Notes: a model not told the origin generated them from the letters alone. Counted from the stretch's first letter, positions 1-13,200 are shown. The stretch is 64,000 bases of DNA from Circinella minor (GCA_016758965.1 JAEPRB010000001.1:1-64000), one strand, 5' to 3'. Numbers and translations: made by a program.

Positions 1-706
1 TGAGACACATGTATATTTGGGAAGTACTATTTCCTACATCTGAATATATTAAAATGGTTGCCGCTTGATCTATAGGTATTACCGGACAACAAAATGCAAA
101 ATATCCATTTACAAAATATCAAAATCGTGTTCTGAAGTAGTTTCACAGATTGAAGTCTCAAGGCAAGCATAGAGTCAGATCATTTTAAATCTTCATTATT
201 GTTCGGTATTAATTGGACGCTCTTTTTAGAAAATAATGCTATTAAAAGCACTTAATAATTGAGATAATGAGTAAGAGAAAACACTATGTACTGTAACGGT
301 ATTTATTTTCAATTTTTACAGAGCATCTGCAGGATGCTGAAACATGCCAGATTTTTTTTTTGTCAGAATCAAAAATTCTGCTGTAAATTTTAACTTCAAG
401 TCGCTGCTTTCCTTTTTTTTTTCTCGGTCGCTTACTCTTTTCTACTGTGATTTACTCACTTTCCCATTGAGAAAAACACGAGTAATTTTTATATACTATT
501 ATTTTTTTAGTTTCATAGTGGTACGATGTTTGACAGAGGAAAAAATATATAAAAAAAAGGTTTCAAAAAGACCGAATGAAGAAGGCAGCGTTTGACCGCT
601 ATATAATACGATCGCGTGTTATTATTCTATTTGTGATCAAATGTGAATTTAACGTCTTTTTCTTTCTTTCTTTGTTTCCTATTTTATAATAGTATAAACA
701 ATAAAA
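1..706. other. Intergenic, upstream of DBP5
   Basis: AT-rich upstream region of the DBP5 gene. It has T-rich tracts near 350-425 and a CT-rich stretch (about 655-680) just before the ATG. The short open frame at 344-595 is low-complexity and has no recognisable domain, so I do not call it a gene. Confidence 0.5.
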
Positions 707-2947
707 ATGGACAGCATTAACGTTCGACTTGGTGATTTAACTGGTAAAAGCTTATATTGAAAGACATTTTGTTTTTGATAATAAGAAGTAGAATTTTGTT
801 TTGTAGTTAACCTTTTACTCTATAGGCACAGGCGCTCAATGGAATAATGGTTCAGGTTTGTCTCCATTCTCTCACATGAAATATAACTGAAATGTTAATC
901 GTGAAGTAAAGAATCATTGCATATAAGCAATCTTACATTATTAATACTTGAACAATTCGATAATGAAATTAGGTACCGATCAAAACCAACCCCATTTTGC
1001 TATAGCTCCCGAAGGTAAATATCATAAACATTGATATCTTTTTTTTTTGTTATTCACGAAATTAAATAAGTATTCTAATAAATATACAAAAAAAAAAAAA
1101 AAAAAAAAAAAATAGGAAGTACCGGTTTATTGGATAGCAGTTATGATGTTCACGTTCGTACATCAGATCAAGTTGGATCTGCATTATCTTCTGCAAAAAG
1201 CTTCGAAGAACTCGGCTTGTATGTGCTTTCACGGAATTATGTATACAGTGTTATTGATGAGAAAAGAAAAGGAATTATTGATTAATGGTTATTATTATAT
1301 GTATTGATATTATATTAGGCAACAAGACTTATTACAAGGAGTTTACGCTATGGGATTTAGCAAACCATCCAAAATCCAAGAGCGAGCATTACCAATGCTT
1401 CTCTCCAATCCGTAAGTTGATACCTCAATCTAAATATTCATAGCTAACTGTTTCTCTTTTTTTATTATTATTATTTCTATTAGACCAAAAAACATGATTG
1501 GACAATCACAAAGTGGCACAGGTTAGTAATAATTGAAAAATAAATAAATAAAACGGAGAGGATATTGATATGAAAAAAAATGATTGGGATATTAGGATAA
1601 AGGTGGAATAAATACTAATTCAATTATGGACATATAATATAGGTAAAACTGCTGCGTTTTCTTTGAATATCTTGAGCCGTGTCGATGCAAACAATCATTC
1701 ACCTCAAGTAAGGATTGATTTTTGAATGAATAGAAAAAGATAGATCACAAAGTAAAGTAAATCCTTTAAAGTAGACATTATTACTAATTTGTTTTCTTTA
1801 TATATAGGCAATTGTTTTGGCGCCATCTCGTGAATTAGCAAGACAAATTGTGGATGTTCTTACAACCATGTCTAAATTTACAAAAATTAATATTGGTATG
1901 GCTGTCAAAGGTGGTCTTCATCGTGGTAGATCTATGGATGAACATGTGATTGTGGGTACACCAGGTTCTGTACAAGATGCGATTCGTCGACGTCTTTTGC
2001 CAACCAAGAACATCAAAGTATTTGTACTTGACGAAGCGGATAATATGTTGGATCAAGATGGGTTAGGTGATCAAAGTATTCGTATTAAAGGGTAAACTAT
2101 CATATTACATGGTCAAAAGAAACTAGTTGAATGGGTAATGAATAATTTATGAGGAGGTATAATCTAACATATACACATAAACTGTATACAGTCTATTGGA
2201 AGGTACCCCTCAAATTGTATTATTTTCAGCCACCTTCCCTGATAATGTCCGTCGCTTTGCACCACGTTTTGCTCCAGATGCCAATGAAATCTCATTGCGT
2301 CGTGAAGAATTGAGTGTGGACACCATCAAACAGTTTTATATGGATTGTCAAAGTGAAGAACACAAATATGAAGTACTTTGCAACTTGTATGATATCCTCA
2401 CTGTGAGCCAAAGTATCATTTTCTGTCGCGTAAGTTATTACTATTCAATAGTTATAAAAAAAGTATCCACGCGAGAAAATAAGACATACTTATTTATATA
2501 TATATCGCTACTATTTTATAGCGACGTGAAACTGCAGATGAAATTGCAAGACGTATGACGGAACAAGGTCACGCCGTTTTATCGTTACATGGTATGATGT
2601 CCCCAGAAGAACGTGACGAAGTGATGGATCATTTTCGACGTGGTGAATCTAAGGTGTTAGTAACTACCAATGTTCTTTCCCGTGGTATCGATATTATGCA
2701 AATCAGCGTTGTCATCAATTATGACATGCCATTGGATCATCGTGGTAATCCTGAACCTGAAGCTTATTTGCATCGTGTGGGTCGAACAGGTCGTTTTGGT
2801 CGTACTGGTGTTAGTATTAATTTTGTACATGATCGTCGTAGTTGGGAACATATGCGTGCCATCGAAGAACATTTTCAACGGCCCATCACACGAGTACAAA
2901 CGGAAGACTGGGAGCAGGTCGAAAAAACATTGAAATCTGTTTTGTAA
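707..2947 (+). CDS. DBP5: DEAD-box ATP-dependent RNA helicase Dbp5/DDX19
   Basis: Ten exons: 707-743, 826-855, 973-1014, 1116-1218, 1319-1411, 1484-1521, 1643-1707, 1808-2091, 2192-2429 and 2522-2947, giving 451 residues. In order I see the Q-motif region (GFSKPSKIQ), motif I (SQSGTGKT), Ia (APSRELAR), II (DEAD in VLDEADNML), III (SAT in LFSATF), motif IV region, V (TTNVLSRGID) and VI (HRVGRTGRFG). The combination LFSATFPD and DMPLDHRGNPEPEAYLHR is typical of Dbp5/DDX19. Members of this family remodel mRNPs at the cytoplasmic face of the nuclear pore, stimulated by Gle1 and inositol hexakisphosphate. The length is close to yeast Dbp5 (about 480), with a somewhat shorter N-terminus. Intron 3 ends in a run of A bases just before its AG, which is unusual. 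The first three exons are small and poorly conserved, so the start is the least certain part. Confidence 0.93.
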
Positions 2948-3569
2948 AAACAAAAAATAATATCCTTCTTTATCAACATACTCATCCTTTTTTTTTTTTG
3001 CTGCCTTGTTTTCTGCCTCTCCCTTACATATTTTTTTTCTTACATACGAAAAATTAATAGCCAACAAAAAAAAAACAAAAGTACTTTCTATTATACACAC
3101 CATCTGCATATAAAATCTTTTCACAATTATTTTATTTTTTAATGTTTCGAACAAAAGTGAAATGGATTTAATTCTGTATATTTAGTAGCTTTTAACATAA
3201 AGTAACAAAAAATTAAAAGTGTTTCTTAGTGAATGAACAGAACATCTATCATAATTATATAAAGTGTGAGAATAATTTTGCAACATCATGCGAGTTCCAC
3301 AAATTCATGCACTTTTGTTGATGTTTTGTTCTCTCATTGAAAAAAACACACTATCTATTTCTTCCTTCAGCCTCCTGTATCACTATTTACATCAATAGAA
3401 ATTAAACAATAAAGAGTTCCTTCCGGCATAATGCATTTAAATTCTCCCCATAATACCAAATGAATTAGATATATATGTTTTTATTACAAAGTATTTTAAA
3501 GAAAAAAAAAGTAACTATAACACATTCATTGGAATGCATTGATTAAAACTGGTGTATATACATCGTTTT
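2948..3569. other. Convergent 3' region between DBP5 and GPX
   Basis: Shared 3' flank of two convergent genes. It has A/T tracts and possible polyadenylation sites (AATAAA-like words) and no coding signal that I can support. Confidence 0.5.
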
Positions 3570-4584
3570 TTACAAAAGCTTTTCAATATCAGCGGCAATA
3601 GCCTTGGGTTCAGTAAGGGAAGCATATCGCTTAACAACATTGCCTTCACGGTCAACCAAGAATTTCTTTATAAAAAATAAAAACAGTGTCTCACATCAAT
3701 ATCACGTATCACAGATGTAACGCCCCATACCCTTTATAATGAATTTATATAATCATATATTATTTACCTCAAAGTTCCACTTAACTCTCTTCATGCTAAA
3801 GAAAAAGACATGTTATTTAATATACTTTATACGTACGCAAAGAAACATTGTTCAAAGAAAATGAAAGGAAGGAGACATTCGCTGACTGTGCTTTTTTTTC
3901 TTACCCTAACAAACCAGGTTGTGATTCCTTTAAGAACTTGTAAATAGGTGCTTCTTTATCACCATTGACATCACTATGTTTATTTTTATAAATTGTTGCC
4001 AGGTTACTATAACTATTCATGTTTTTCTTGATGGACGAATCATTATGAGCAAATAGTAGCAGAAAAAGCAATAACACTTACAGTTTAGCGGTGAGAGGGA
4101 AAGAAACACCAAAGTTTGATTGACAGAACTCTTGAATTTGGTCTTCGTTACCAGGTTCTATATAAATAATAATTAATATTGATAAGCAATTTTATAATAA
4201 TATTATTTGATCTTAGCTGTATGCTATGATTCTCTATTTTTTATTTTTATTATTTTATACCTTGACCGGCAAACTGGTTACAAGGGCAGCCAACAATGGT
4301 AAAGTCACGGTCCTTATATTGCTTATAAAGTTCTTCAAGACCAGCATATTGCTTAGTGAAACCACATTTTGACGCGACATTGACGACGAGAACAACCTTT
4401 ATTTGTTTTCAATATGTATACCAAAAAAAACCACGAGTGAGTGCCCCGGGGTAGAAGAGAGAGATTGCGCGAAAAAAAAGTATATAAAATCCTTATTTTG
4501 TTACTTTACCTTGCCCTTAAGAGTGTTAAGATTCCAATCTTGGTTCTTAATATCTTTAACGGTGAAATCGAAGAACTTGGACAT
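3570..4584 (-). CDS. GPX: Glutathione peroxidase (Hyr1/GPx, cysteine type)
   Basis: Six exons on the minus strand: 4584-4510, 4396-4261, 4157-4082, 3973-3905, 3795-3768 and 3665-3570, giving 159 residues, the usual size of fungal Hyr1/Gpx3-like peroxidases. The catalytic residues are visible: Cys in NVASKCGFT (encoded by TGT, so not selenocysteine), Gln in FAGQEPGNED, and Trp/Asn in VKWNFEKFLVD. The second conserved block reads [12 protein letters not shown]. Family members reduce hydroperoxides, usually with thioredoxin as donor, and in yeast relay oxidation to the Yap1 factor. No signal peptide is evident from this start, so a cytosolic enzyme is likely. The gene converges with DBP5. Its start MSKFFDF is the only sensible ATG before the conserved block. 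Every intron has a standard GT and AG. Confidence 0.93.
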
Positions 4585-5560
4585 TTTATTTAGTGATGTA
4601 AAAGAAGGACGCATTTTAAAAAAAAAGTTAAAGCTTAACTCTTTTATATTATATCACCACTTTTTTTTTCTGCGGTATTCGAAAAAAAAAATAGAAGACA
4701 AGTGAGTTTTCCGTCGTGCATAGTAATGATCTGATATAAAAAAAAAAGACGTCATGTATAATCAACAATTACGTGTGATTTCCTATTTTGATCAATTAGT
4801 GTGTCTTTTTGCATTAATTATTTAAGATGACAAAGACGATCATTTTCTACTTTTTATAAATCATTATTATGCAAAATTTTATTGGTAAACCATTCTTTAG
4901 AACATGAATCGTTTACTGGGATAAAGTTCTAAAAATGTTTTGCTTGGTAATCATATTCCAGTGTAACAGTGAAACCAACCTTGTGACAGATTTTGCGCGC
5001 GAGAGAAAGCTAGATCTCAATTCGGCCAATGCTTCTTTTTTCATGTGCCGAAAATATTTAACTATAATTAAGGGAGATAATAATAAAAAATAGTAGGCGT
5101 AGAGCAGTATAGGAATTGTAGCTAATGTTGTGCAACAAAGCTGTCAATGAGTTAGTTTCATGGTTCACTGAAAACTTCAAATTTATGGTTAGTGCACTTG
5201 TCAAAAAACCTTTGGCTAATCTTCATAGTCCAGCAAAAAAAAAAACGTGCATTGATTTTTTAAGTATTCGTTTCATTTACTCATACGTATCAGCATAAAA
5301 ATAAATCTCGTTACAGTATTATTATGAATAAGAATGATAACTGAAAGCAGAAGTAAAGCCTGGCAAATTTCATTAGTCGTTGTTAAAGATCGTCGAAACA
5401 GATATATTTTCGAATAAGATATTATTTTCGATTTTTTTTATTACTCAACTCCAACTGCTATTAGCTTCATATAAGTTCATCATTCATTGTAAATACAGTA
5501 TTTCAATATGTTTGTTTTGCTGATATTATATTATGCTTTTTATTATTTTGTTGGTACTAT
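4585..5560. other. Intergenic between GPX start and EMG1 end
   Basis: About 1 kb upstream of the peroxidase gene (minus strand). It contains A/T tracts and one CCAAT-type pentamer near 5026. No open frame resembles a known protein. It presumably holds the GPX promoter and the EMG1 3' end. Confidence 0.45.
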
Positions 5561-6733
5561 TTACATAATATTCCAAAGATCCTCCAAGGCACAGCACACC
5601 TTGCTGCATGCAACAGCGGCTGAAAGTGAATATTCAGAGATACCTATTTTTTTTTGAAAAAAAATACAAAAATAAGCAGTTAATACAGGTCCCCTAAGAT
5701 GATAAGTATTCTCTTTAAAACCTTACCAATTTTATCTTGAACATAACTATCAGCAAAAGTATCGGCACCCTTTGCCATTGCACCTACGGCAACTACGACG
5801 GGTCCATCACCTGGTATCTCCTTAAAGTAGTCATACAATTTCACCTTTTCCGAGTTCCATGATAAAGCTAAGCAATGAATTTGACAAGGAACAATGAAAC
5901 TTTAACTTAAAAAAACAAGATTCAAATTTTATCACAATAGACTATTCTATATATAGCTTCATTCTATTTACCTATTTTTCTGGCGTTTGCTGGAAGATAA
6001 TTTGTTACTGGAGGGGGAACAATTTCAAGCAACTTGTTTTTGCCTTCCGAGTCACTAACAATACAACCCTTTTCCAATAATTGTACTATTATAATTATGC
6101 GTTTCAGTTAATATGCCAGTTACTTGGTAACCACTCAATTAAAGTAGCTTGTATAAATTAAATTTACCCATTAATCCGGAGAAACGCTTGATAGTTCGTG
6201 GTATACGAGTTTCGGGATTAATTCGGATCACAACGCCTTTTGCTGTATGGATATATACCTGATAATTTTATTATTACAATCAGGATCATATTTCACACAT
6301 ACACTATTTTTTGGGATGATAGGCTCTTTCGAAAAAAAAAAGAAAAGAAAAGAGTAAAGTGAGATATTACCTCCAAGTGTCCAGACTTGTTAAGAGGACT
6401 GTCAAGGAGAGCTAAAAGACACTATTAAAAATAATAGATATATTTTTCATCAGCACCAACAATAATATTTGCTTTTACCGCGTATACCGCGTATATTATT
6501 ATAGAGAAAGGGGTTAGAAAACAAAAATAATAGTAATATACCTGGTGAACAATGTCAGGTCGTGCATCTGCAATGTCTCGACCTAAACGTTTCAGAATAG
6601 ATTGGTGCTCGTCACAATTTAACAGTTGCATTTTTGAATCAAAACGGTATGGGTGTAGTCTTGCGGCTTCTAAAGAGGCATTTTCAAGGACAATAATTAA
6701 GCGTTTTCGATTATCAGCAGAGTCAATTTCCAT
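5561..6733 (-). CDS. EMG1: 18S rRNA pseudouridine N1-methyltransferase Nep1/Emg1
   Basis: Six exons: 6733-6542, 6421-6371, 6258-6168, 6085-5972, 5867-5727 and 5643-5561, giving 223 residues from [10 protein letters not shown]. The SPOUT-family Nep1 signature is clear: [63 protein letters not shown] and a C-terminal [11 protein letters not shown]. The family methylates a pseudouridine in the small-subunit rRNA and is needed for 40S assembly, so the protein should be nucleolar. Two exons start earlier than the nearest AG would suggest (6421 and 5643); those sites restore the conserved blocks. The N-terminus is uncertain: a frame-compatible 13-nt exon at 6884-6872, with donor GTGAGT, would add MGKDAR, and an in-frame ATG also lies at 6808. 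Yeast Nep1 is 252 residues, so a short extension would fit. Confidence 0.92.
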
Positions 6734-6884
6734 TCTTGCTTTTTTTTTATTTGTAAAATGTGTATGTGTGGGTTGTCGAAATAATTTTTTTTTTCTTTTC
6801 CTACTCATTAAAACATCTATCTTTTTAGCTTTTGAAAGGCCGCTTGTTGACTACTTAAACATGAAACTCACCATCTTTCCCCAT

Positions 6885-7440
6885 TCTACTGGATTAAGGC
6901 ATAAAAGATGTGTAAAGCGGATCGTAACGTTAGTATTAATAGAACTAGACGAAAATATAGATCCAGTTCGTAACATACAAATGATGTGCTTTACAGATTT
7001 TTAAGGTGACGGACGACAAGCTGAGCTGAGTGTCGATGTAACATATATCGTACCATTACTCTTTATCTTAGTGAATGTGGTTTACATATTTGGAGAAAAG
7101 ACGCAGACTGGATATAGCGTTGCTTGAGCTTGTTTAGATAAATTACTTATTACTCTTTATTATTCATCAAATTGATATTCTTTTATAAAAACAAATAGTT
7201 TAATCTATATTCATGAAGTATTGTTCTTAATCCCATAATTGAAATAATAGAGTTTAAAGATTGAAATCTAGCTCTGGAAACTATAAAGATACTACACAAT
7301 TTTAATTGCAGTGTTCATTGTTGTTATTCTGAATATTCTACGTCATAAATGCTATTTAGTTTTTTGATCTGATGAGCAATTATAGATTACTTTCACTGAT
7401 AAGACATATTAGTAGCTATTTATTAATATCAATGGCTTTA
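6885..7440. other. Intergenic between EMG1 5' end and NDE 3' end
   Basis: AT-rich spacer between two minus-strand genes. I see no coding or repeat structure in it. Confidence 0.45.
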
Positions 7441-9912
7441 CTACACTATAGAAAGATCTCGCCCAAACAGTGCTTGTTTTGTCCAATCTAAGCTTAAATT
7501 CATTCGTGTCCGCATACTAACCTATTGCATATATAGTATCCAGTTAGAAAAATACTACGCACTCAAAGCTTCGATCCTATATCGCTTATACATATTGAAT
7601 AGACTTACTTGTTCCGACCAGTACACACTTCGCCACAAATACATTGAATATAATCCGCCAATCATCTTGTAACCCCACGTAAACTCACCCACTGCAGTAT
7701 TACCAAGATATGCCAGGGTTCCCAAATGTTTGTAAATAAATGGATTGTTAGTTCGATTAGTCAGATATTTTGCAAGGTATTCTCCTTGCTGGCTAGCCAC
7801 TTGAGCAGTCTATAAATAGTAATAGTAATAGTAAAAAAAAATAACGAATTTTAGTATAAAGCACTATTTCTTTTTGTATAATATCGATAATCCTTATTCA
7901 TATCATTTTACAAACAAACATACACAGTTCTTTTTTTATACTTATACCCTGATAAACAAAAAAAAAACTTACCGCTGGTAATTGTGTCACCTTCTTGTCG
8001 ATGTCGCGTAAAAATTTAGCAAGTTCTTGAATTTCAATCGTTCCACTATGATCCAAGTCATATTTTTCAAAAGCACGTTCTAGTTTTTCACAATGTTGCC
8101 TGGTTAATGGGAATTTGCGTTTAATATATGCAATGACATCATTAAACTCTTCCGTATTCAACCGACCATCTTTGTTTCTACGTAAATGAATTGTAAAAAC
8201 GAGTATCATTAATATATTATTATAAATATGATTCAAAGTAAATGACAGCTTACTTGTCTGAATTTTCAAAGATTTCTTCAATATGTTCAATCAGTTTTGG
8301 ATTTTCAATTGTAGCGCAGTCTCCCACAGCAAAAATCGACATGTCCGGTACACCTTTGACCCGTAAAAATTCGTCTGTTAATAATACACGTTGATGGTTT
8401 TGTATACCGAGCTTTTCCGAAAGTGACTGAACAAATGGAGTCATAGCAATTCCCGTGGACCATAAGCATAAACCATAAGGAATAGAATGTAAATCTTCTT
8501 CATTATCACCATTACTCTTGTACTTGTATACAACATTATTATCTTCAATTCGTACTACTCTTGCATTCGTAACTACATTAATGTTTTCACGCTTGAAACG
8601 GCTCTCAGCAAATTCACTAATATGTACATCCATTTGATTTAAAATATGGTCTCGGGATTGAATGATTGTCACTGACACATCTTCTCTTAATAATTTTGGA
8701 AACTATAAACATATTTTCTATCAGTTCTCTCTCTCTTTTAATTTTTTTTTCCCAGCGATTCCCTATGATCATCAGAAGATATGGAGGGGGAGGATTTTTA
8801 TACATACCCATTTCACAAGATCTTCATTAATCCAGTCAAATATTTCTGCAGAAAACTCTACACCAGTAGGACCGCCACCACAAACGACAAAACTTAGCAA
8901 TTGTTTACGTTGTTCAGGTGTAGTTGTAGGCAAACATGCCTTTTCAACATTTTCCATTACTTTTCGTCGAATAGCCATAGCATCCTGCACCGTTTTAAGT
9001 TGATGAGTATGATTCAGACCTTGAACACCATGTGTAATACTTGTCGCACCAACCGCTAGTACTAATTGGTCATAGGGCACGTAAAAATGCTCGGCCTTCC
9101 CTTCTGTCTCATTATCATTGGCCATCAACCGCATACTTTTTACTTCAATCATCTTGTTCTCAATATCTACATCGATTGCTTGGGCTTCCAAAAAATGTCC
9201 GCGAACGCGTGCTGCAATTTTTCGAATAGGTTCTAATAACGATCTATTTTTTTTTTTGTTTGTTTGTTTTCCTTAATATGTTAATTATCCGGCGTGTTTA
9301 TGCAGGGTCTTGTGATTTTTTGCAGATAATATACTGTACTGTTATTGTGTCACCATAAAGTAATAGTACATACACACAGACAACGCACCTCTTACTCTGA
9401 AACAAAAATATAAAAGTACATTACCTTGGTTCATTTGTTCCAACACAAACGCTAGGCAAAAGTGGAGTAAACAAAAAGTAGTTGTTGGGACTGATGATAG
9501 TAACATTAAACTTATCTTTGTCTAGATTTCGTAAAACGCTAACAGCTCCCCAACCAGAACCAATAATCACCAATCGAGGTTTCCCTTCATCTTGAGCAAG
9601 ATCATCAAGTTGATGAGTGACGACTGGCAAGTTCTTGACACCACCTCGTTCAGGATGTAAGGCGAGAAAAGGAACTTGCTCATGTGCACCTTTAGCTTCT
9701 TGAAGAAATAGATAATCTTGAGTTATAAGGTACGAGAAGGTACCGATAAGAGTTGCTGTTCCAACAGCATATCCTATTTTTCGACGACGACTACGTTTGG
9801 GCTTTGCTGTTGTTTTTCCTGTTACGAATGTACGTTGAGAACTACTGGTAATAGCCGAAAAGCGTGGTATTTGATATCGGTGAGGATTTACCCTTAGAAC
9901 TCCTCGAAACAT
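7441..9912 (-). CDS. NDE1: External alternative NADH:ubiquinone oxidoreductase with two EF-hands (NDH-2)
   Basis: Six exons: 9912-9425, 9243-8808, 8702-8254, 8177-7973, 7809-7609 and 7521-7441, giving 619 residues. The N-terminus is basic and mitochondrial-targeting in style, followed by a hydrophobic segment at about 46-64. The first dinucleotide fold is at 118-122 (GSGWG) and the second is VVCGGGPTGVEFSAEI. VGDCATIENP and TAQVASQQGEYL are NDH-2 hallmarks. Two canonical 12-residue EF-hand loops lie at 457-468 (DKNKDGRLNTEE) and 498-509 (DLDHSGTIEIQE), inserted as in calcium-dependent external NAD(P)H dehydrogenases of Neurospora and plants. The enzyme oxidises cytosolic NAD(P)H without proton pumping at the inner membrane. 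A naive reading runs to a false stop at 7555. The GTAAGT donor at 7608 and the last exon instead give the family ending (SMRTRMNLSLDWTKQALFGR). Confidence 0.94.
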
Positions 9913-10240
9913 GAAATAAAATAAAAAAAGGAAAAAAAAAGATTGTGGAAAACGACGGGAGAGAAAAAAAAAAGAGAGAAAGTAAAAAGTACTTTTTTAA
10001 TCAGATTAATGCATGAGCTGAAAAAAAAAACACTCCCCGACAATTTATAACTACATCATAGACTAGTAAAAATTAGGAAAAAGAGCAGCTTTATAACTTG
10101 TTCTTGTTTTTGTATTATATGAATAATAATAATATTAATAATAATAATAATCAAATAAATAAATAAATATAATCAGAGATAACAATAGTAACAGTAATAA
10201 TAATAATAATAATGATGATGATAATAATAATAATAAATAT
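9913..10240. other. Spacer with AAT-type microsatellites
   Basis: Lies between the NDE start and the DOCK stop. It is rich in (AAT)n/(AAAT)n runs at about 10118-10235, probably the DOCK 3' UTR. No gene is seen. Confidence 0.5.
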
Positions 10241-13200
10241 TTATGCTGGTGGCGGACGTTTTTTCTTCCGCAATGACATTTTAAGACTACGCGATATACT
10301 TTCCGCCCTGGAAGCTGGTGGCGGAGGAGGTTGATGGTGTGATGGAGTGTCTATAATTGTTTCCATCATAGCACTTGGAGGACGTGTATCGGTAGGTGAA
10401 CGCATAGATGAAAAGACTGGTGACATGGGAAGACTAGATGATATATTACTCAATATACTTTGTTGTGAATTTTGTCTTGCAAGTGAGGGACGTGATAATG
10501 CTTGTGGTTGTGAAGGTTGTTGCGGCTGTTGCGTTTGTTGTTGTTGCTGCTGTTGTTGCTGTTCATGATGGGATGATGCTGTTGTATTTGCTTCTTCAGA
10601 AGAATTATTTTGATAGTCTAAAGGATGAACGTCGTTCTCTTGTAAATTTTGTTGGGTATCTTTATGTCTATGAACGTATTCAAGTTCATCCCTGAAATTC
10701 TTTTTGAAGACTATATAATTTTTTTTTTATTTTATAATTAAAAAAGGTACAGATAAACAATGTTAATCCAAATAAATCATCCAAAATGTTTTTCCTTCTT
10801 TTTTCCTCTAAAAAACAAACAAACAACTTACAGTCAACGAGAGTATTGTGGAATGGTTTCATATCCGAAGATACAAGTTTGCGATGAATTTCTAAGGACT
10901 GTTCAATGATTTCGACCTATCGTGAAAAAAATTAAATAAACAGATTATGTAAGTACAACTTTTTACTATGGCATATTATATCCCTCCAATACATATATAC
11001 CTGTTCATTGATGGCAGTTTTTAAACGGCGAACCCAGGAACGCATATCTGGATTCTTTTCCCAATACCAATCGGTCAAGAAGGCCTTTTTATAAAGGGTA
11101 ACGCCACCATTCACAGGGGCATCCACAGCCCCATTTAATGCCATTGAAAATGGACTTATATTGATCGCACTAACATTAGCACTATTATTATGGCGTTGCT
11201 GTTTTAAATGGGCCGAATACTTGTTGGTCAGTGCGCATAATTCTTTATTCTTTTTTTCCATTGCCAAGACCGCGTTTTCAATCGGCGAAATTTCAACATC
11301 CTCGACTGATACCACCTTTGACCGTCGTGCAGTTGTTGGGAACGTTTCTTCACAAGTAAACACTGTTTTTTTCGTCCATAAATTCAAAAAGTCCATTTCC
11401 GGCTTCTTGGTTGCAGCTACACTATCTGCTGAAAGTTGTTGCACATTACCCTTATCGAATGGTCTTGAATAAGAGAAATGGGACACTTGGTTGGCCAAAT
11501 AATACTTCTTGATGGATTCAGGAACCAATGGATTTGTCAAAATATTATTATTATCACTGTTATCACCGATGGAAGGTTCAGCAGCGACAGCTGTTATTTG
11601 TAAATATTGTGCATCGATTTCTTGATCCACTTCGCGTATTTGTTCTTCAGTTAAAATAGACTGTGTTGCATACTTGCTCGGCAAAAGTTGTGCATTTGGA
11701 TGTTGGTTTTGCATACGTTCAACAAATGATGCCATTTTTTCCCATTCCAAGCCGCGATAAATAAACTGCTGATGTCGTACACTCGCTGGAAAACCACGAC
11801 CGTAAAATGCTACACGGAAATATTCGGAAAAATAACGTTCCTTTTTAACAATATCTTGAGCATATTGTGCTTGTCGTTGCAAGATCTCACTGAGTTTTGC
11901 ATAATCATAAATCACGAACTCGTATTGGTGCGCCAGTTCCTTGCATAATCCGATACAAAGTTCCCAAGCACTTCCTTTTTCCAAATACATAATCATGTCC
12001 CTGTACAATTTCTCCTTGCGAACAAAAGCTGTCTGAACCGAGAAATTGAGTTCAGGAATCGCTGGTACTTCTTCTTGTGGATCCCATGTCAATAAATCGG
12101 CATGGAAACGTAATGTTAAGGCAGCTTCTACATAATTACTGCTGTTAACATGTAATTGAACCAATTGGTGAACATATTTGACATATATATCTTCGCGTTG
12201 TATCACTTGAATGAATTCCATCAATTTCAGTGTGGCACTGATACGATCATCAACAAACTCATCATTATCCAATGGCAAACTACGGATTTGAAGCAATAGA
12301 CTTAAAAACTTGCTAATCGAATCAACGGCATCGACACCCCGTTCTGCTAATACGGGTGACAATTTTTGCTCATCCAATTTTCGTTCCAATGCCTTGCGAA
12401 GTTCTGGTACCAGTTTGTTCTTGATAGCTTCATCACCTTTGTTTTCGGACATGATTAACAAATCAATCGTACTAATCAAAAGATTTTGTACGCGCGATAA
12501 TGTTTTAAATGAACGCAATTCGATGGCAATGATATCTGCTAATATTGAAACAGCTGTGTATCGCACTTTGTCATGCAGTGTCAAACTCACACCAAAAAGA
12601 GGTCGAAGAATAGCAGGGATCAATGCTAATTGCAAATGAGATACGTCAGGTGGTTGGTTTTGTTGATTATTCCCATGATCCTTTTCTATTTCTTCCAGAT
12701 TATCCTTTTCATGTGCCAATCGTCTAATCAACACCTTGGCTTGGTATGTTTCATCTGACGATTCTTCTTCTTCTTCTTCGTCTTCTTCTTCTTCTTCATC
12801 ATACAACAATTTGGATCCAGTACTTGTTCTTCTACCTGTCAAATCCTCTGCACTTGACATTTCTTCTTCTGCTGATAAAAACCGTTCTTCTTCCGCAATT
12901 GTGTCCACTGAAGAATTATTTGTGTTATTGATTCCTAATCCATTCATAACTGTTGTTGTCACTGTCTTGGAATAATTTCCTAGCATGGCCGATAGCATGG
13001 ATGCTGACTTGGTATTCCTTGACATCTTCTTGGGACCCGCCAACTTCCATAATGAATGTAATGTCTTTGCACCTACTGACCCCTTCATATTTCCTGCCAA
13101 TTTCCAAACCACGCGTTGCGTCTGTGGCAAGAAATCTTCAATATCCAACCGAGGACTTGACATAACACGTAACAGACCCACAAAAAATGCACGCCATAGA

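Noticed and set aside
344..595. 83-codon frame upstream of DBP5
   Set aside because: Phe/Lys-rich low-complexity sequence from A/T tracts with no domain; more likely promoter DNA.
2958..2968. ATATCCTTC resembling a U12 5' splice site after DBP5
   Set aside because: It lies downstream of the DBP5 stop codon in the 3' UTR and no downstream exon fits.
4403..4705. Plus-strand frame over the peroxidase 5' end
   Set aside because: Antisense to exon 1 and the promoter of the peroxidase; low complexity, no domain.
7555..7608. NADH dehydrogenase C-terminus reading through to the stop at 7555
   Set aside because: A perfect GTAAGT donor at 7608 and a downstream exon (7521-7441) restore the family's normal ending, so the read-through is intron sequence.
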